A stretch of DNA of 20,000 nucleotides from Eimeria necatrix. Taxonomy: Eukaryota > Apicomplexa > Conoidasida > Eucoccidiorida > Eimeriidae. The position numbers and the translations under genes are program-made. The notes below the pieces were generated by a model. That model had not been told where the DNA came from. It worked only from the letters and a program-made list of their open reading frames with translations, and searched no databases. The stretch is from NCBI RefSeq assembly GCF_000499385.1, contig NW_013653733.1, forward strand, positions 1 through 20,000, given 5' to 3'. Positions 17,334-20,000 of the stretch are shown here, piece after piece. Each line of letters begins with the position of its first letter. Within the stretch, counting starts at the first letter, position 1.

Positions 17334-17616
17334 AGTGGAGCCTTTTGACGCTGCAGTGGTGGCTTTGTCGTTTGCTGCAGCTAAGCTTTCTGCTGCTGCG
17401 CCATCTTTCTCCGCGGCTGCTGCTGCACTCTCATTTGCTGCTGCTGCTTCTTTACGTTCCTTTGCTGCTGCTGCTGCTGCTGCGATCCATTTTGCTGCTA
17501 CTGGCGCCGCTGCACTTTTGTCAGCTGCTGCTGTTGCTGCTGCTGCAGCTGCTGCACTTTTGTATGCTGCTGCTGACTTCTCCTTGTCTTTTGATTCATC
17601 TTTTTCTGCTGCTCTA

Positions 17617-17657
<41 letters not shown>

Positions 17658-17841
17658 ACTTTGTTTTTTTGACACTGTAGCTGCGGTGTGTCTTTTTGCT
17701 GCTGCTGCACTGGCTTCTTTTGCTGCTGCTGCTGCTGCTGCTTTGCCATCGACTTCCGCCATTTCTGCTGCTGCTGCTGCTGCTGCTGTTTCTGCTGCTG
17801 CGCCATCAGTTTCGACTTCTGCTGCTGCAGTTGCATCGGCA

Positions 17842-17876
<35 letters not shown>

Positions 17877-19436
17877 ATCATCCCTCTCCCTCTCCGTTGC
17901 TGCCATCATTACTGCTGCAGCACCTTCTGCTGCTGCTGCTGCTGCTGCTGCAGATGCATTGCTGCTGTTGGCACCTTCGGCCTCGAGCGGGACACCAGGG
18001 GGGCCCCCCTGAAGCTTCTCAGTTTGCTGCTCTCCAGTACCCTTTTCGAGCTGCAGGGGGGCCCCCTCAGGGGCCCCCAGGGGGCCCTGTGGGGCCCCGG
18101 GGGCCCCCTGGTTGGGGGGGCCCCAGGGGGCCCCTTCGAGCTGCTGCTCTGCGTCGCCGAGGAGGTCCTCCTGCTGCTGCTGCAGCAGCAGCTGCTGCAG
18201 CAGCAGCTGCTGCTGCTGCGCTGCTTGGGTCTGCGCGAGGGAGTTGGCAATGAGCTGCTGCAGCTTCTCCTGGGGGGAGTCCTGGGGTTGGTGGGGGCCC
18301 CCCGGGGGCCCCCAGGGGGCCCCCCAGGGGGCCCCCACGCTCCGCGGCAACACAGCCAAAATGGGTTCTTCTTCTGAGACCCCTTTGGCCTTCTGGGGGG
18401 CCCCCCTGGGGGGGGGCCCCAGCAGCATTTTGCGGCGCGCAGCTCTTGCTGCTTTCTTTGCTGCTGCTGCTTCATATTCAGCACTTGCTGCCTGCAGCAA
18501 ACCCTCCAGCAGCCTCCGGGGCCCCTCTGCTGCAGCAGGGGGGCCCCCCTGCGGGCCCCTCAGCGAGGGGCCCCTGGCCCCCGGGGGGGCCTCCAGCTGG
18601 AAAAGCCCATAGAGTCTGCTGTGTCTGAGAGCAGCTGCTGCAGGGTCTGCTGGGGGCTTTGGGGTACAGCGGAGTCCCGCGGGGGGGCCCCCCGGGGGGC
18701 CCCCGATAGGGTACAGAAGCCCGCGGGAGCACCGCGAGAATGTCTTCTTCCGGGTCTTTTTTGCTGCTGAGCTTTTTGGGGGCCCTCCAGGCCCCTTGGG
18801 GGCCCCTCTTCTTCTGCTTCTGTTTGTGGGGAGCAGCAGCAGCAGCAGCAGCTGCTGCTGCTGCTGCTGCTGCTCTGTTTTCCAAAAGAGGCCCTTCAGA
18901 AGGCTCGCCCAGCAGCTGCTGCAGGTCCAGCCGCTGCTGCTTCTGCTGGGGGCCCCCTTCGCCGCGGGGGGCCCCCAAGCCAGTAAGGGGGCCTCTGCTG
19001 GCTTCTCCGCTGCTGCTGCAGCTGCTGCCTTCCTTGCATGTCCCCCTTCAGGGGGCCCCCCAGGGGGCCCCCCAGGGGGCCCCCCAGGGGGCCCCCCAGG
19101 GGGCCCCCCAAGGGACTTCCGGGAGGGCTTTCTTGGGGGCCCCTTCTCATTGCTGCTGCTTTGTTTAAAAGGCCCTCCAGGGCACTGCGGGCAGCACCTC
19201 CGGGGCCCTGGGGGCCCCCCTGAGGGTACAGACCCGCAGTGGGGGGCCCCCCGGGGGCCCCCGGGGAGGCTGGGGGGCCCCCCGCGGGAGGGGTGGGTTC
19301 GGGTACTGGAAGGGGGCCCCCCGGGGGGCCCCCGGGGGGCCCCCCCAGGGGCCCCACAGGCCCCAGGGTCGAAGCCAGGCGCTGCAGCAAATGCTGCAGG
19401 GCCCGCTGAGGGTTTAGGATCCAGACTGCTGGGAGG

Positions 19437-19468
<32 letters not shown>

Positions 19469-19591
19469 ACTGTGGAAGCCCTGCTGCTGCTGCTGCTGCT
19501 GCAGCAGCTGCTGCTGCTGCTGCGGGTCCGCGGTCCCGGCGCAGAAGTCGAGCAGGGCAGCCCCCGCGGCGAAGAGCCGCAAGGGCTTCAT
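15150..19591 (-). CDS. Unrecognised signal-peptide and membrane-anchored protein, Ala/Pro/acidic-rich (gene model partly unresolved)
   Basis: ATG at 19591 just inside a telomere-like flank starts KPLRLFAAGAALLDFCAGTA, a plausible but modest signal peptide. Coding continues in frame pieces: 19591-about 18990 (Gln, Ala, then GGPP repeats), about 18950-18690 (EEDILAVLPRAS), about 18690-16388 (EEEPILAVLPRS, LQQLIANSLAQTQ, then roughly 500 residues of Ala runs with Asp/Glu/Ser), and 16165-15150. The last junction is clear: donor C|GTAAGC at 16387, acceptor GCGCAG at 16166, phase kept. The final exon is acidic (EDSDSLSEETTESEEG), then Gly/Pro-rich, Gln-rich, and ends with FVFGLILFIAVVVGILVWL plus HSFCT and TAA, a C-terminal membrane anchor. 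The shifts between the first three pieces lack convincing splice sites, so base errors in G/C runs are as likely as introns. Inferred: secretory or surface type I membrane protein. No family recognised. Confidence 0.55.
15255..16045. repeat. GGGGCCCC-type repeats within the last exon of the membrane-protein gene
   Basis: Dozens of GGGGGCCCC words, densest at 15820-16045, translate as GGP/GAP/GPL on the coding (-) strand. Each word is a palindrome. Similar blocks lie at 18000-18130, 18295-18420, 18540-18710 and 19048-19345 in the same gene. Confidence 0.8.
16166..16387 (-). repeat. Intron of the minus-strand gene with opposed telomere-like arrays
   Basis: On the + strand CCCTAAA fills 16179-16240 and TTTAGGG fills 16338-16379, so in the transcript the arrays are complementary, one near each splice site. 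The unique centre (16243-16335) has an open frame (CSKDSKQDTH) that could be a small optional exon, but direct joining of 16388 to 16165 already keeps frame. Confidence 0.75.
16598..16800 (-). repeat. EDSAAA(A) minisatellite inside the membrane-protein gene
   Basis: Tandem 15-18 base units, on the + strand built from CTGCTGCACTGTCTT, encode about ten EDSAAA or EDSAAAA repeats. Unit length changes only by whole GCA codons, so the frame is kept. Confidence 0.85.
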
Positions 19592-19601
19592 TGTGAGGGC
19601 G

Positions 19602-19640
19602 AGGGTTTAGGGTTTAGGGTTTAGGGTTTAGGGTTTGGGA
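19602..19640. repeat. TTTAGGG array just upstream of the minus-strand gene start
   Basis: About five heptamers directly 5' of the ATG at 19591. This could be 5' flank or an intron in the 5' UTR. Confidence 0.85.
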
Positions 19641-19767
19641 GAAGAGAAGGGACTAGGGGCCCCAAACCTCGATCCGAGGCCGCTGACTGCAGCGCCTGCT
19701 GAGGGGCCCCTCATGGGGTCTCTCGGGTTTGAAGGATTTCTTTCTTTTGAATTGAAAGAAGTCCTTT

Positions 19768-19824
<57 letters not shown>

Positions 19825-19916
19825 GGCGGGGCCCGCTCAAGCTTGGGCGGGATCGGCCCCGCACCGGGCCGCCGAGGGTTTAGGGTTTAGGGTTTAGGGT
19901 TTGGCCGCCGCCTCCG
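19641..19916. other. Intergenic or intronic: imperfect hairpin, CAG run, TTTAGGG array
   Basis: An imperfect inverted repeat (AAGGATTTCTTTC / GAAAGAAGTCCTT, one G-T pair) at 19732-19766; a pure CAG run of about 17 units at 19772-19822; TTTAGGG at 19875-19903. No gene was supported. Confidence 0.7.
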
Positions 19917-19921
19917 CAGTC

Positions 19922-19955
19922 GCAGGGTTGAAGCGCAGGCGCTTTCTGTCGAGAG
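19922..19955 (+). CDS. Possible micro-exon of a gene continuing to the right
   Basis: Between two telomere-like arrays, CCTCCGCAG precedes a short open stretch (VAGLKRRRFLSR region) that ends at a consensus donor GAG|GTGAGG before the next TTTAGGG array (19958-19988). The layout copies the confirmed exons in this window, but the piece is too short to identify. Confidence 0.3.
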
Positions 19956-20000
19956 GTGAGGGTTTAGGGTTTAGGGTTTAGGGTTTGGGAAGCGGCGCGC

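Noticed and set aside
16393..18012. + strand Ala/Ser-rich frame of 539 codons
   Set aside because: It is the complement of Ala/Glu/Asp coding on the - strand; the - frame has a good donor at its end, joins a membrane-anchor exon in phase and keeps charged repeats.

Overview
The window looks like nuclear DNA of an apicomplexan coccidian, most probably an Eimeria species in one of the repeat-rich chromosome segments. Reasons visible in the sequence: nearly every intron holds arrays of the plant/apicomplexan-type telomere heptamer TTTAGGG/CCCTAAA; coding DNA is full of CAG/GCA/CTG runs giving Ala, Gln, Ser and Leu tracts; and there are long AT-only, GCTA, AAT and GGGGCCCC repeats. The species cannot be fixed from the sequence alone. 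Most long reading frames are shadows of trinucleotide repeats, so genes were called only where conserved domains, closing intron phases or targeting signals support them.

Layout. (1) 1-3535, + strand: 3' part of a TPR-cyclophilin gene in nine visible exons whose phases all close. TPR before cyclophilin matches the dual-family immunophilins (FKBP-TPR-cyclophilin, as in Toxoplasma FCBP57); the FKBP part would lie left of the window. (2) 3536-5520: no convincing gene; GCTA tract, CAG hairpins, AT-rich palindromes, then 23 copies of a 20-bp palindrome (consensus TGAGGTGTACGTACACCTCA). (3) 5521-7167, - strand: an intramembrane protease of the CPBP/CAAX-protease family with EExxxR, YxxxH and HxxxD motifs, interrupted by amino-acid runs. 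(4) 7190-8720: telomere-like and CAG repeats with possible unresolved exons. (5) 8721-12587, + strand: a BRPF-like bromodomain protein in six exons with a very long Ala/Gln-rich C-terminal exon. (6) 12588-14880: non-coding, with GCTA, TTAA, AAT and AAAT repeats, a perfect hairpin and stray copies of the palindrome. (7) 15150-19591, - strand: an unrecognised, probably secretory-pathway membrane protein with an N-terminal signal-like segment, Pro/Gly- and Ala/acidic-rich middle and a C-terminal membrane anchor. (8) 19600-20000: telomere-like repeats, a CAG run and one possible micro-exon of a + strand gene running off the right edge.

The three recognisable gene products (co-chaperone isomerase, membrane protease, chromatin reader) and the unrecognised membrane protein do not form an obvious pathway; this is an ordinary eukaryotic gene neighbourhood. 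What stands out is the repeat biology: a dispersed palindrome expanded into an array, a 3' splice site copied four times in tandem, and introns whose two ends carry complementary telomere-like arrays.
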